Below, one piece after another: positions 1 through 9,596 of a stretch of 64,000 nt of DNA. Below the pieces are notes generated by a model that saw nothing but the letters and a program-made list of their open reading frames with translations, did not search any database and was not told the DNA's origin. The stretch is from contig CAVRIZ010000005.1 of the NCBI GenBank assembly GCA_963721445.1, positions 372,001-436,000 of the forward strand. Direction: 5' to 3'. This DNA is from DAIOEK01 sp963721445. Its GTDB lineage: Bacteria > Chloroflexota > Anaerolineae > Anaerolineales > Anaerolineaceae. A program made the position numbers and the translations under genes. Position 1 is the stretch's first letter, and every line of letters begins with the position of its first letter.

Positions 1-1
1 T

Positions 2-202
2 GAAAAAGGGATGATCTACGCCGGGCTCTCTCCGGATGGAAAACTTGTTGAAATCGCCGAACTGACGAACCATCCTTTTATGATCGGAACACAATTCCAC
101 CCCGAATTTCTCTCCCGACCGAACCGGCCCCACCCGCTCTTTTCAGGTTTCTTAAAAGCGGTTTGCGAGCGGATGGGTATACCAACTAACTCCACCGAAT
201 AG
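2..202 (+). CDS. pyrG: CTP synthase, C-terminal end (partial)
   Basis: Only the last 66 residues are in the window; the gene enters from the left edge. They match the end of the class I glutamine amidotransferase domain of CTP synthase, which hydrolyses glutamine to supply ammonia for UTP to CTP conversion. The sequence GTQFHPEF carries the His and Glu of the Cys-His-Glu triad; the nucleophile Cys lies outside the window. The ORF ends in TAG and converges with the minus-strand alpha-galactosidase 21 bases later. I saw no strong terminator hairpin between them. Confidence 0.93.
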   Translation, partial: EKGMIYAGLSPDGKLVEIAELTNHPFMIGTQFHPEFLSRPNRPHPLFSGFLKAVCERMGIPTNSTE

Positions 203-223
203 TCGTTTCGCGCTTTACTATTT

Positions 224-2554
224 TCAAGCTTGGACTTGAATTTTTATCTTGCCATTCGCTTCAACATCAATGCGGTAGTGGTTGTCTCCAAGTCCGTTTA
301 TCGTCGCTTCTTTTCCCTGAATTTTAGTGACACTCGGTTCGAATGGAAGGAACAATTCACAATAGCCCGATAAATTCGTCGGCAGGTCGATGGTAAATGT
401 GAGGTTTTCTTTTTCATACTCCCAGCGGGATATTTCCAATCCCTGGGAAATATGTAAATTGCTGCCTGCATAAACGGGTATATCTGGTGTGTATTTACGG
501 GCCGCCAACAGGACAGTTCCATGCGGTGGGACGTTGACTTCGAATGCACCGCCTTCTGAGACCAACACTCTTTCCTTCCAAAACGAACGAAGAATCCATC
601 TTCCACTGGAAGGAAGTCTGAAATCGGAGAGGTGGAGTGATCGTTTGACCTGTCTATTCTCCCAATTGGTATAGGCTAGTAAATGCCAGCATCCCGTTGC
701 GTTTTCCAGATCTAACCGCGTCAGATGCGGGTTAAGTTTATCCGCCCAATCAATCACTAAAGGCCGCATACCTATCACCGGAAGTAACACCTGCGCGATC
801 CGCAAACGGTAACGGCTGACCTCATCCATATCGTCAGAGATCAGCATCAATCCACCACTTAATGCGATAAGAGATGCCATGCTCTGGATCTCGGTCAGGG
901 TCAAATGACTGGATTCCCGAATCAACAGGCAATCAGGATCGTTTTGCCACCAGCGGTTGTGAAGCATCGACCGGGTGAGTACATTTTGCATCGCATTTTT
1001 AGCTGATGGAATATCCGGTTCATTTGGGAATAATAACTCCAAGCCAAAGTATTTTGGCTCCCAATCCGGAGCGACGTCTGTGCCTATGCGCATTCCATCC
1101 ACCAGCCCAAGCATCGATCCCAGCGGAGCACCACATCCTAAAAGATAGGTTTCTGGTCCTGCTACCTCGCGGATCAATTCCATCCCCCTTCTCATCGCCT
1201 GAGCCCTGGTACATGAGGAATCATATCTCTGACCCTCCAGAGCACCAGCATAGAGGAAATCCAGTTTCAGGTAGGTATAGCCCCATTGATGTACAGCATT
1301 GTCGATGACTTTTCGGATATAGTCTTGAACCTGCGGGTGCGTCAAATCCAGACCAACGCAGAAACGATTCCAATTCCACCCTGCGTTAACAGGTTTTCCT
1401 TCTCTGTCTCGCAAAATCCAATCCGGGTGTTCACGGTAAATGGTGGAAGAAGGATGAACGATGAAGGGTGCCATCCACAGACCCGGTTGATACCCATTTT
1501 TTTTGATCTCAGTAGCGAGTAAATCCATCTGACCATCAAACCGATGCCTGGTGGTCAACCAGTCTCCGACTGCCTTTTGATAGCCGTCGTCAATTTGGAT
1601 CAAGTTGAGGGGAAGATCATTTTTTTTATCTGACAATATCTCCAGATTATTACGTATGGTCTCTGGCGAGATATGGGTGAAATAGTGATACCAGGAGCAC
1701 CACCCAACCGGAAGGTGATCTGGGATTTTTACTTCGTTTTCTTCAGCCGCCATTTCCAAGTAGGATTTTAATGGGTCAGGATCGTTGAGATCCAGGCACT
1801 GCAGGACCAACCAATCGGTGGTGATGGTTCCACCTGCTGGAATTTCTGCCTGATCTCCGGCAGCTTTTATTTGAATCACCGGTAGTTTCCCCGGCTGCAT
1901 TAATATATGACCAAAATGGTTTTTTTGACTTAAGAAACCTGCCAACAAACCGATTCGATTGGATCGATCCAAAATCACACCAAATTGGTCACTGGCAAAC
2001 GTGCCCGCTTTTTCCAATTGGGGTGTTGCGGCGTCATAAAGCTTGGGACCCTGAAACCATTTCAGCCTGGATTGGATCATTCTTTCATTTGCCGAATAGG
2101 TGCCGGTATAACTCCAGGATTGCCATCCGTTCACATAACATCCCAAGATCAGGGATTCGCTTTTCCGTTACCAACCGAACGGAAATGAATCGACGGAAGT
2201 GACCAGTATATTTTCCTGTCGCAACGGTTCATTGGATAGATTTGTTATGGTTACTTTTATTCCGATCAACGGCAATGTATGGCTGAAGCGAATCTGGAAC
2301 TTCATTCCAACCGAATCGGATATCTCATTTTCGAATTGGACAATCTCCGTCCTACCGAATACAGACGGGTTTTCTTCCGGAAGGATCTGAGGGTGTTCAA
2401 ACGTATTTGTGACTTCGAATAATTGATTGTGTATTCGGTAGTTGAAAGAAGGGGGATGGATGGTGAACTGTTCTTCAGGATTTCTTCTTGTTGAAATTCT
2501 TATCTCGTGTCTTGATTCGATGTTGGCTGTTAAGTTATCCGTAACGACACGCAT
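224..2554 (-). pseudogene. GH36 alpha-galactosidase interrupted by an in-frame TAA
   Basis: Glycoside hydrolase family 36 releases alpha-linked galactose from raffinose-type sugars. The N-terminal beta-sandwich part is encoded from ATG 2554 (GGAG 8 bases upstream) to 2171. A TAA at 2168-2170 stops it, and the same frame continues through CYVNGWQSWSYTG and the catalytic barrel to 224. The nucleophile Asp is in YLKLDFLYA (about residue 432 of the joined frame) and the acid/base Asp in RIGTDVAPDW (about 494). Both halves are in one frame, so this is a nonsense change, not an indel, unlike nearly all other breaks in the window. A TTG at 2146 could restart the C-terminal half but has no ribosome site. 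Either a recent pseudogene or a base error. No transporter is adjacent. Confidence 0.8.
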
Positions 2555-2589
2555 GATGCATTCTCCGGAGCTGAAATCAGAATTATCAC

Positions 2590-2617
2590 ATGATAGCACG
2601 ATGTTTAAAAAAGACAA
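2590..2617 (-). promoter_or_regulatory. Candidate sigma-70 promoter of the GH36 gene
   Basis: On the minus strand TTGTCT (2612-2617) and TATCAT (2590-2595) are separated by 16 bases and lie about 35 bases upstream of the ATG at 2554. Pattern match only. Confidence 0.45.
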
Positions 2618-2694
2618 AACCACGTCCGACAAGCTGCTCAGCCCAGAACGTGGATTTGAAAGGAGAATGCATATTTAATATAGTCGCTCAAGAT

Positions 2695-2717
2695 GAAAAA
2701 ATCCTTTGAAAAGGATT
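2695..2717 (-). terminator. Intrinsic terminator after tsaC
   Basis: AATCCTTT and AAAGGATT form an 8-bp stem (2700-2717). On the minus strand a run of T follows at 2695-2699. It lies about 55 bases past the tsaC stop and separates the prfA operon from the GH36 gene. Confidence 0.65.
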
Positions 2718-2770
2718 AATCCATGATGAGAGTTGAGTACATCCTGAAGCTTATGTCAGGGGTGTCTGAG

Positions 2771-3391
2771 CTACCGACCCTGGTGCCAGATCGCCCGAAT
2801 AGTTGACGCGCTGATTGGACCTTCACGGAGTATGACTGGTTCTTCTCCGGTACAATCAACTACGGTTGAGGATGAGCCACCCGGACATTTCCCGCCATCG
2901 ATTAAGAGCACATCCGACTCACCCAATTGCGAGATCACTTCTTCTGCCGTCACAGCGCTGGTTTGACCAGACAAGTTAGCGGATGTGACAGCCATCGGAC
3001 CGCAGGCTCTTAATATGGCTCGAGCGAATGAATGATTTGGAATCCGGATGCCTACCGTCGGTAAAGTGGTGAGCTCTACCGGAATAGCCGGGTTTTTATT
3101 GACAACCAATGTCAAAGGTCCAGGCCAATTACTTTCTGCCAGATGAACAGCACCCTTGGAGAAGCCTGAAGCGACCTCCTCGATCTGGTCCATCTCGGCA
3201 AAAAGGACGGGGATTGCTTTACCCGGTTCACGTCCTTTGATCTCGTATAACCGAAGAATACCCGTGGAGTTGTATAAACCGCACCCAAGCCCATATACGG
3301 TGTCTGTTGGAAATGCGATCAGACCGCCAGCACGAACATGCTCAATCGCCTGGTGCAGTGCAGCCGGTTTGTAATGTTTAATGACGACCAT
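2771..3391 (-). CDS. tsaC: L-threonylcarbamoyladenylate synthase (YrdC/Sua5 family)
   Basis: Makes threonylcarbamoyl-AMP from threonine, bicarbonate and ATP, the first step of t6A modification at position 37 of ANN-decoding tRNAs. At 206 aa it is a single YrdC domain without the extra Sua5 domain. The family patterns PTDTVYGLG near the N terminus, KGREPGKAIP and TSANLSG are present. I start at ATG 3391, with GAGG six bases upstream, rather than the TTG two codons earlier. The start lies inside the end of prmC (14-base overlap), so it is the third gene of a prfA-prmC-tsaC operon, a common bacterial arrangement. A terminator follows. Confidence 0.93.
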   Translation of the reverse strand: MVVIKHYKPAALHQAIEHVRAGGLIAFPTDTVYGLGCGLYNSTGILRLYEIKGREPGKAIPVLFAEMDQIEEVASGFSKGAVHLAESNWPGPLTLVVNKNPAIPVELTTLPTVGIRIPNHSFARAILRACGPMAVTSANLSGQTSAVTAEEVISQLGESDVLLIDGGKCPGGSSSTVVDCTGEEPVILREGPISASTIRAIWHQGR

Positions 3392-4254
3392 GGTCAACCT
3401 CGCCTTCTACCTTCACGATGCGTGGAAGTCCAGCTAAATCAGGGAAGATCTGGATTTCTGCCCCGGAAATCGCATTCTGTATGATCAACCTGATGGCGTC
3501 CGATTGCCGATATTCGATCTCCAGCAATAGACAGAATGGTTGAGACAAGAAGGGAGCAACCTGTTCTATGAGTGTACGGTAATAATCCAATCCGTCCAGT
3601 CCCCCATCGAGAGCTTTGATCGGTTCATATTGAGCAACCTGCAAATTCAATACCTCTCCCCGCGGGATATAGGGCAGATTTGCACACAGAAAATGGTATT
3701 CATTGATGGGAACCGATTCAAGTAGATTTGATTGTATCAATTGAATGCGATCGGATAAGCCATGCTGATTAATGTTTTGTTCAGCAACTGCCAGGGCCGC
3801 TTCCGATGTATCGACAGCAACCATATGCAAATTGGGATGATTGCAGGCCAACGAAATGGCGATGTTACCGGAACCTGTACCGATGTCATATCCTGTATGA
3901 ATATCCGAATGTTTCACCAACCAGGCAAGACCCTGTTCAACAAGGAGTTCTGTCTCCGGCCTGGGGATCAGGACGTCCGGAGTAATATAAAAATCCAATC
4001 CAAAAAATTCCCAATGCTTCAATATATAAGGCAGGGGATATCCAGATATCAACCTGGTTCATTTTTTCTTCCAATCCTGTCAAGGTAGACGAAGAAAGGA
4101 TCTCGTCGGAGTGGGAGGCTATCCAGGATGGATTGACATTTAGGTGATTGGATAATAAGACACGCACGTCGTTCAATGACGATTCGGTGATTCCTTGCAG
4201 ACGGGTACTGTTTACGCTGAGCCAATGCGAAATGGTTTCAGTCGATTCAATCAT
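3378..4254 (-). CDS. prmC: Release factor glutamine methyltransferase, one frameshift
   Basis: Methylates the Gln of the GGQ motif in release factors. The helical N-terminal domain is read from ATG 4254 (MMIESTE...). The SAM-binding domain is read in the +1 frame from about 4052 (YPLPYILKHWEFFG, IPRPETELLVEQG, DIGTGSGNIAISLA). The switch lies at about 4045-4060; total length is 877 bases, one more than a multiple of three. Joined protein about 291 aa, normal for PrmC. The usual NPPY catalytic motif reads NLPY here (CANLPYIP), a form best known from KsgA-type methyltransferases. The start overlaps the prfA stop (ATGATGATTGA), so translation is probably coupled to its own substrate's gene. Confidence 0.85.
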
Positions 4255-5317
4255 CATCCTCGTCACCAGCAGATAATCGTTCGGTCTCACTGCGCATGGA
4301 TAGTTCATCGATGAACTTATCGAGATCACCTTCCAAGACACCGGCCAGGTTGTAGTTGGATAGATTGATCCGGTGGTCGGTTACCCGCGATTGGGGATAA
4401 TTATAAGTTCGGATCTTCTCAGATCGTTCCCCGCTGCCAACCTGGGATCGACGAGTTACTTCCAGCTCCTGTTGGCGCCGCAGTTGTTCCAATTCAAATA
4501 ATCGGGCGCGGAGAATGCTCATGGCGCGCAACCGATTCTGCAACTGAGACCGTTCGTCCTGGCAGGCGATCACGATCCCGGTGGGGAGGTGGGTAAGTCG
4601 GACGGCAGTCGAGTTTTTCTGCACATTTTGTCCACCTGCACCGGCAGATTTGTAGATATCGATATGAATATCTGAATCAGGAATACTGATCTCCACCTCA
4701 TCCACTTCGGCCAAAACAACTACGGTGACTGTGGATGTATGAATTCGACCTTGTGCTTCGGTCGCTGGGACCCTCTGGACCCGGTGAACGCCCGATTCAA
4801 ATTTCAATTTGGAATAGGCGCCTTTGCCTTTGATCTGGAAGATGATCTCTTTATATCCCCCGATCCCGATCTCATTCTGGGAAAGGATCTCATATTTCCA
4901 GTTCAGGCGTTCCGCATAATGGATATACATGCGGAATAAATCAGCAGCGAATAAGGCTGCTTCATCGCCACCAGTTCCTGCTCGAACTTCGACAATGACG
5001 TTGCGGTCATCGCGCGGATCCTTCGGCAAAAGCATTGTTTTCAGCTCAGATTCAAGCAATTCGATTTGGGGCTGCAATTCAGACAATTCGGTTTCGGCTA
5101 ATTGGCGTAATTCCTCATCATCGACTGAGAGTAATTGCTCCGCTTCATCCTTTTTGGACAAGGCTTGTCGATAAGCTCTGGTTTTATCAACAATCGCTTC
5201 CAGATCAGATCGTTCTTTTGCCAGCTCTGCTGCTCTCTGGTAATCATCACCCACTTCATTCAATTGTTGAGTGAGATCGTTGTAACGCTCTTCAATGTTG
5301 GTCAGTTTCTCAAGCAT
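4247..5317 (-). CDS. prfA: Peptide chain release factor 1
   Basis: Reads UAA and UAG stop codons and triggers peptide release. The recognition tripeptide is PAT (residues 184-186, in HRVQRVPATEAQG), which marks RF1 rather than RF2. The GGQ catalytic motif is at 228-230, and the C terminus has the typical RTYNYPQSRVTDHRI segment. I start at the second ATG (5317), which gives MLEKLTNIEERY and an AAGG at a sensible distance; the ATG at 5323 is directly against the purine run. Length 356 aa. First gene of the prfA-prmC-tsaC operon, divergent from cydA. Confidence 0.95.
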   Translation of the reverse strand: MLEKLTNIEERYNDLTQQLNEVGDDYQRAAELAKERSDLEAIVDKTRAYRQALSKKDEAEQLLSVDDEELRQLAETELSELQPQIELLESELKTMLLPKDPRDDRNVIVEVRAGTGGDEAALFAADLFRMYIHYAERLNWKYEILSQNEIGIGGYKEIIFQIKGKGAYSKLKFESGVHRVQRVPATEAQGRIHTSTVTVVVLAEVDEVEISIPDSDIHIDIYKSAGAGGQNVQKNSTAVRLTHLPTGIVIACQDERSQLQNRLRAMSILRARLFELEQLRRQQELEVTRRSQVGSGERSEKIRTYNYPQSRVTDHRINLSNYNLAGVLEGDLDKFIDELSMRSETERLSAGDEDDD

Positions 5318-5383
5318 ACACATACCTTGAAAGAAAGGTTTTACTAACCTTTCGGGATTAAAATCATTTAAGATATACTCAAT

Positions 5384-5413
5384 TTGGTTTTTTAGTGCTT
5401 ACCCCGATATCAT
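5384..5413 (+). promoter_or_regulatory. Candidate promoter for cydABDC
   Basis: TTGGTT (5384-5389) and TATCAT (5408-5413) are 18 bases apart, 24 bases before the cydA ATG. Weak match to sigma-70 hexamers. Confidence 0.35.
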
Positions 5414-5436
5414 TGACATTAATCAGGAGGGAATTT

Positions 5437-6814
5437 ATGAATGTTCTAGGTCTTGCTCAGTCCCAATTTTCCATCACCACAGTATATCACTTTTTCTTTG
5501 TCCCTCTGACGCTGGGATTATCCATCCTGGTCGCTATCATGGAGACGATTTATGTCAGAAAAGGGGACATACTATATAAACAGATGGCCCAATTCTGGGG
5601 GAAACTATTCCTCATCAATTTTGCCATGGGCGTTGTTACGGGTCTGGTCATGGAATTCCAATTCGGGATGAATTGGTCAGAATATTCACGATTTGTGGGA
5701 GATATTTTTGGGGCCCCACTGGCAATCGAAGGTCTAACAGCCTTCTTTTTAGAATCCACCTTCATTGGAATCTGGATTTTCGGGTGGGATAAGGTACCCA
5801 AAGCCAGTACACGCCCTCAGTATGTGGCTGATCGCTTTCGGAGCCACCTTATCCGCTTTGTGGATCCTTATCGCGAATTCGTTCATGCATTATCCTGTCG
5901 GTTATGTGATGGTGAATGGTCGCCCGGTAATGGATGATTTTTGGGCGATCATATCCAATCCACATGTCTGGACGCAATTCCCTCACACCGTTTTTTCGGG
6001 TTACACAACCGCAGCGTTCTTTGTGATGGGTATCTCGGTGTTTCATTTACTGAGAAAATCCAATCCTGAATTTTTCAAAAAATCCTTCATAATTTCTACG
6101 ATCTTTGGTCTATTTGCCATCGTTGGGTCCATTGGGATCGGCCATCAGCAGGCTCAATTGATGGTCAAACAACAGCCCATGAAAATGGCAGCTGCCGAAA
6201 TGCTCTGGGATTCGGAAAATCCTGCTGCGCTTTCTGTATTCTCAGTAGCCGATTTAGATCAGAAGAAAAATATTATCGATATTCGAGTTCCCGGCGCCTT
6301 AAGTTTCTTATCTTACAACCGTTTTACGGGTGAAGTGCTTGGTATGAACGATCTGCAGGCAATGTATGAACAGAAATATGGTCCAGGGAACTACATTCCG
6401 CCTGTATATGTATCGTACTGGACCTTCCGGATAATGATCGCCACTGGTTTTCTAATGCTCTTCCTGACAATTGTCGGCATCTGGCTCTGGAAATTTAAGA
6501 AATTCAATATCAAAAGTAAACTGTGGTATGGGTTGACTTTCGCGATCATTTTGCCCTACCTGGCAAACACTGCCGGCTGGCTGCTGACTGAGATGGGTCG
6601 CCAGCCGTGGGTGGTCTACGGTCTCTTACGAACTGCCGATGCCGTTAGTCCGAATGTCACGGCTGCCCAGGTCTTGACCACCCTGATTGGTTTTACTATT
6701 GTCTATGGCGTTCTCATCGTGGTTGATGTGATACTGCTCTATAAAATCGCCAAGGCAGGTCCAATCACTGATCAGCATTCCGAACCAATCATAGCGGAAG
6801 CCGCTACCTACTAG
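5437..6814 (+). CDS. cydA: Cytochrome bd ubiquinol oxidase subunit I, one frameshift
   Basis: Catalytic subunit of the high-affinity terminal oxidase; binds haems b558, b595 and d and oxidises quinol in the membrane. ATG 5437 follows AGGAGGG. The first part (SQFSITTVYHFFF with a haem-ligand His, then several helices to IFGWDKV) is in one frame. From VHALSMWLIAFGATLSALWIL the homology continues in the +1 frame, so a base is in excess at about 5791-5806. The GRQPWVVYGLLRT motif is near the C terminus. Joined length 458 aa with a short Q-loop. First of four genes: cydA, cydB, cydD, cydC. Confidence 0.9.
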
Positions 6815-6823
6815 GAGGATGAC

Positions 6824-7840
6824 ATGAACCTGAATATCACCTGGTTTGTTCTGATCTCTGTCTTGTACACCGGTTTTTTTATCCTGGAAGGATTTGATTT
6901 TGGGGTAGGCATCTTACTTCCTTTTCTGAGTAAGACAGATGTATCAAGAAGGCTATTGTATAACTCGATTGGCCCAACCTGGGATGCCAACGAAGTTTGG
7001 CTTGTCCTTGCGGGTGGGGCGACCTTTGCCGCGTTTCCACAATGGTATGCCACCCTCTTCTCAGGATTTTATATCCCGCTCTTCCTTGTTTTGCTTGGAC
7101 TTATCTTCCGCGGCGTCTCTTTTGAGTTTCGCGGGAAAATGGAGAGCCAAACCTGGCGGTCTTTCTGGGATTACGCGATGTTTGGCGGGAGCGTAGTCGT
7201 TCCGTTATTGATGGGAGTGGCATTTGCGAATATCCTTCAGGGTGTGCCGATCGATCAGAATATGAACTATACCGGCGGATTCTGGAATCTCCTGAATCCC
7301 TTTGCACTTCTAGGCGGCCTTACATTTGTTGCAGTGACAATACTTTTGGGTGCCCTGTTTTTAAAACTGAAAACAGGGGCGCCAATGAGCGACGAAGCGG
7401 ATAAGGCTATCCGTGCCATTTGGCTACCTGCGCTGGTCTTGACTGCCGGATTTTGTGTATTTGCCATCATCATTAAAACGGGAATGGGCCAGCCCGCCTT
7501 CGCAGGGATTGTTACAGCGGCGATCGCAGTGTTATCCCAGATTGGATCTTTGGTTGCTTTTCGATCAAACCGGCAAGGCTGGGCTCTCGGATTAGGTATC
7601 GCCGCGATGGCATCGATCTCTGCAACCATATTTGCACTTCTATTCCCGAATGTAATGGTCTCCAGCACTGATCCAACCTATTCGTTGACCATTTATACAG
7701 CCGCGTCTTCGGGGAAGACGCTAAATATCATGTCGATTGTGGTTTTGATCTTTCTTCCCATTGTGTTGGCGTATCAAGCCTATAATTATTGGGTATTCCG
7801 AAAACGGTTAACCATCAAGAGCAGCGAGTTTCACTACTAA
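6824..7840 (+). CDS. cydB: Cytochrome bd ubiquinol oxidase subunit II
   Basis: Partner subunit of CydA in the bd oxidase. 338 aa with about eight hydrophobic helices. The N terminus (WFVLISVLYTGFFILEGFDFGVG) and the GPTWDANEVWLVLAGGA stretch are family signatures. An AGGAGG sits just before the ATG, and the gene begins nine bases after cydA. No sign of damage. A microaerobic or oxygen-scavenging lifestyle would fit an otherwise fermentative Anaerolineae, but that is inference. Confidence 0.95.
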   Translation: MNLNITWFVLISVLYTGFFILEGFDFGVGILLPFLSKTDVSRRLLYNSIGPTWDANEVWLVLAGGATFAAFPQWYATLFSGFYIPLFLVLLGLIFRGVSFEFRGKMESQTWRSFWDYAMFGGSVVVPLLMGVAFANILQGVPIDQNMNYTGGFWNLLNPFALLGGLTFVAVTILLGALFLKLKTGAPMSDEADKAIRAIWLPALVLTAGFCVFAIIIKTGMGQPAFAGIVTAAIAVLSQIGSLVAFRSNRQGWALGLGIAAMASISATIFALLFPNVMVSSTDPTYSLTIYTAASSGKTLNIMSIVVLIFLPIVLAYQAYNYWVFRKRLTIKSSEFHY

Positions 7841-7843
7841 CCT

Positions 7844-9596
7844 ATGTCTGTTCAGCGAGAATTGATGCGCCAGGCTCGCAGAAGCGGTCTGGCGCTTATG
7901 TTAAACCTTCTCACCGGATTGTGTACTGCGGTCCTGGTCATTATTCAATCCTATTTGATTGCGGACGTGGTCAATCGGGTGTTTATGGGTAAGGAAACGC
8001 TGGAGCAGATAACTTTTCCTCTGATCATCATCGGCTGTCTCATTGCAGGCCGGGCATTACTCATTCTGGCAAGTGATGTTTCTGCCAAAACGATGGCAGT
8101 TCAAGTTAAGACTACTCTCCGGAAGATGATTTTGGAGAAAGTTTCTCAATTGGGTCCTGTTTTTCTCTCAGGGGAAAATAAAGGCAAGTTATTGAATACA
8201 ACCTTTACCGGGATTGAATCTCTGGATGCCTACTTCAGCCAATACTTACCCCAGGTCTTTCTTTCGGGATTGATCCCACTGGCAATCCTTTTTACAGTCT
8301 TTCCCCGTGAACCGCTGACTGGTATTATTTTACTTGCCACCGCGCCCCTCATTCCTCTTTTTATGGCCTTGATCGGGATTATGACTGAGCAGAAAACAAA
8401 GAAACAATGGCAATTTTTAACCCGTCTGAGCAGTCGCTTTTATGAGAGTTTGCGTGGATTGGAATTTCTCAAACTGATCAATAAACAGGATGAACAGGCA
8501 CAGGTCATAATCCAGACTGACCGGGAGTACCGTAAAGCGACCATGAATGTCTTACGGTATACCTTTTTATCCACCATGGTTTTGGAGCTGATCGCGACGA
8601 TTTCAACCGCCATCGTCGCCGTCGAAATTGGTCTGCGCTTGCTATATGGAAGAATTGAATTCCAACCCGCGTTATTTTTATTGATCTTAGCCCCGGAGTT
8701 TTATCTACCATTACGTCAACTGGGGGTGAAATACCATGCTGCCATGTCCGGGATTCAAGCAGCTGGAGATATTTTTCAGCTTCTTCAGGTGAAGGATGGA
8801 ACTGAAGCCCTACTCGTTGGCCAAGTCCAGGACGATCAAATCACCCAACCTCCAAGGTCAATTTTTCCTATCGTGATGAATCACATACATGCGAGGTATC
8901 CAGACAGTCAACACTCCTCATTGGAGGACATCGATCTAACCATTACTGAAGGTTTGCATTTGGCTCTTGTCGGACCCAGCGGTGCGGGTAAGACAACCTT
9001 GATCTACCTTCTCCTTCGCTTCTTGAATCCCAGTTTTGGTTCGATCACTGCAAACGGAGTTCTGATACAAAAATGGAACCGACCGTATTGGTTTGAAAAG
9101 ATCGCATGGGTTCCTCAGACACCGCATCTCTTTGCTGGGTCCATAGCCATATAACATTACATTCTCAGCTACGAAGTCAGATCGAAACCGGCTTTCGCAA
9201 GCAATCCAATCCGCCGGATTAATGGATTGGGTCGACACTCTACCTGGAGGATTGGAAACTCCCATTGGCGAGCTTTCTTCAAGTATCAGCACCGGACAGG
9301 CACAGCGAATTGCCATTGCGCGGGCATTTTATAAAGATGCTCCATTGTTGATCATGGATGAACCGACCTCGGCGGTAGATCCAATTATGGAAGCCTCTCT
9401 CATGGAATCGACCCGCGCGCTTATGCAAAAACGGACCACCATCACGATCGCTCACAGGTTGCCGACCATCTACCAAAGCGATAAGATCTTGATGCTCCAG
9501 TCCGGGCGGATCGTCGAACAGGGCGACCATGATAGCCTGGTTGAGCTGAATGGCTTATATTCCGATTTTTTCAGGGAGTATCACAATGTCCACTGA
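7844..9596 (+). CDS. cydD: Thiol reductant ABC exporter subunit CydD, one frameshift
   Basis: One half of the heterodimeric CydDC ABC exporter, which moves cysteine/glutathione outward and is needed for bd oxidase assembly. An N-terminal six-helix exporter domain is followed by an ATPase domain with Walker A GPSGAGKTT. The first frame ends at TAA 9154 just after HLFAGSIA. NITFSATKSDR..., the signature STGQAQRIAIARAF and Walker B LLIMDEPTSAVD continue in the +1 frame. The extra base is at about 9141-9152. Joined length 583 aa. The start is 3 bases after cydB, and the end overlaps cydC by 11 bases. Confidence 0.9.

Noticed and set aside
4045..4060. Programmed +1 frameshifting in prmC and the other broken genes
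   Set aside because: Sites share no slippery sequence or stop codon, and several breaks fall in homopolymers; error is simpler. Kept only as a bias finding.
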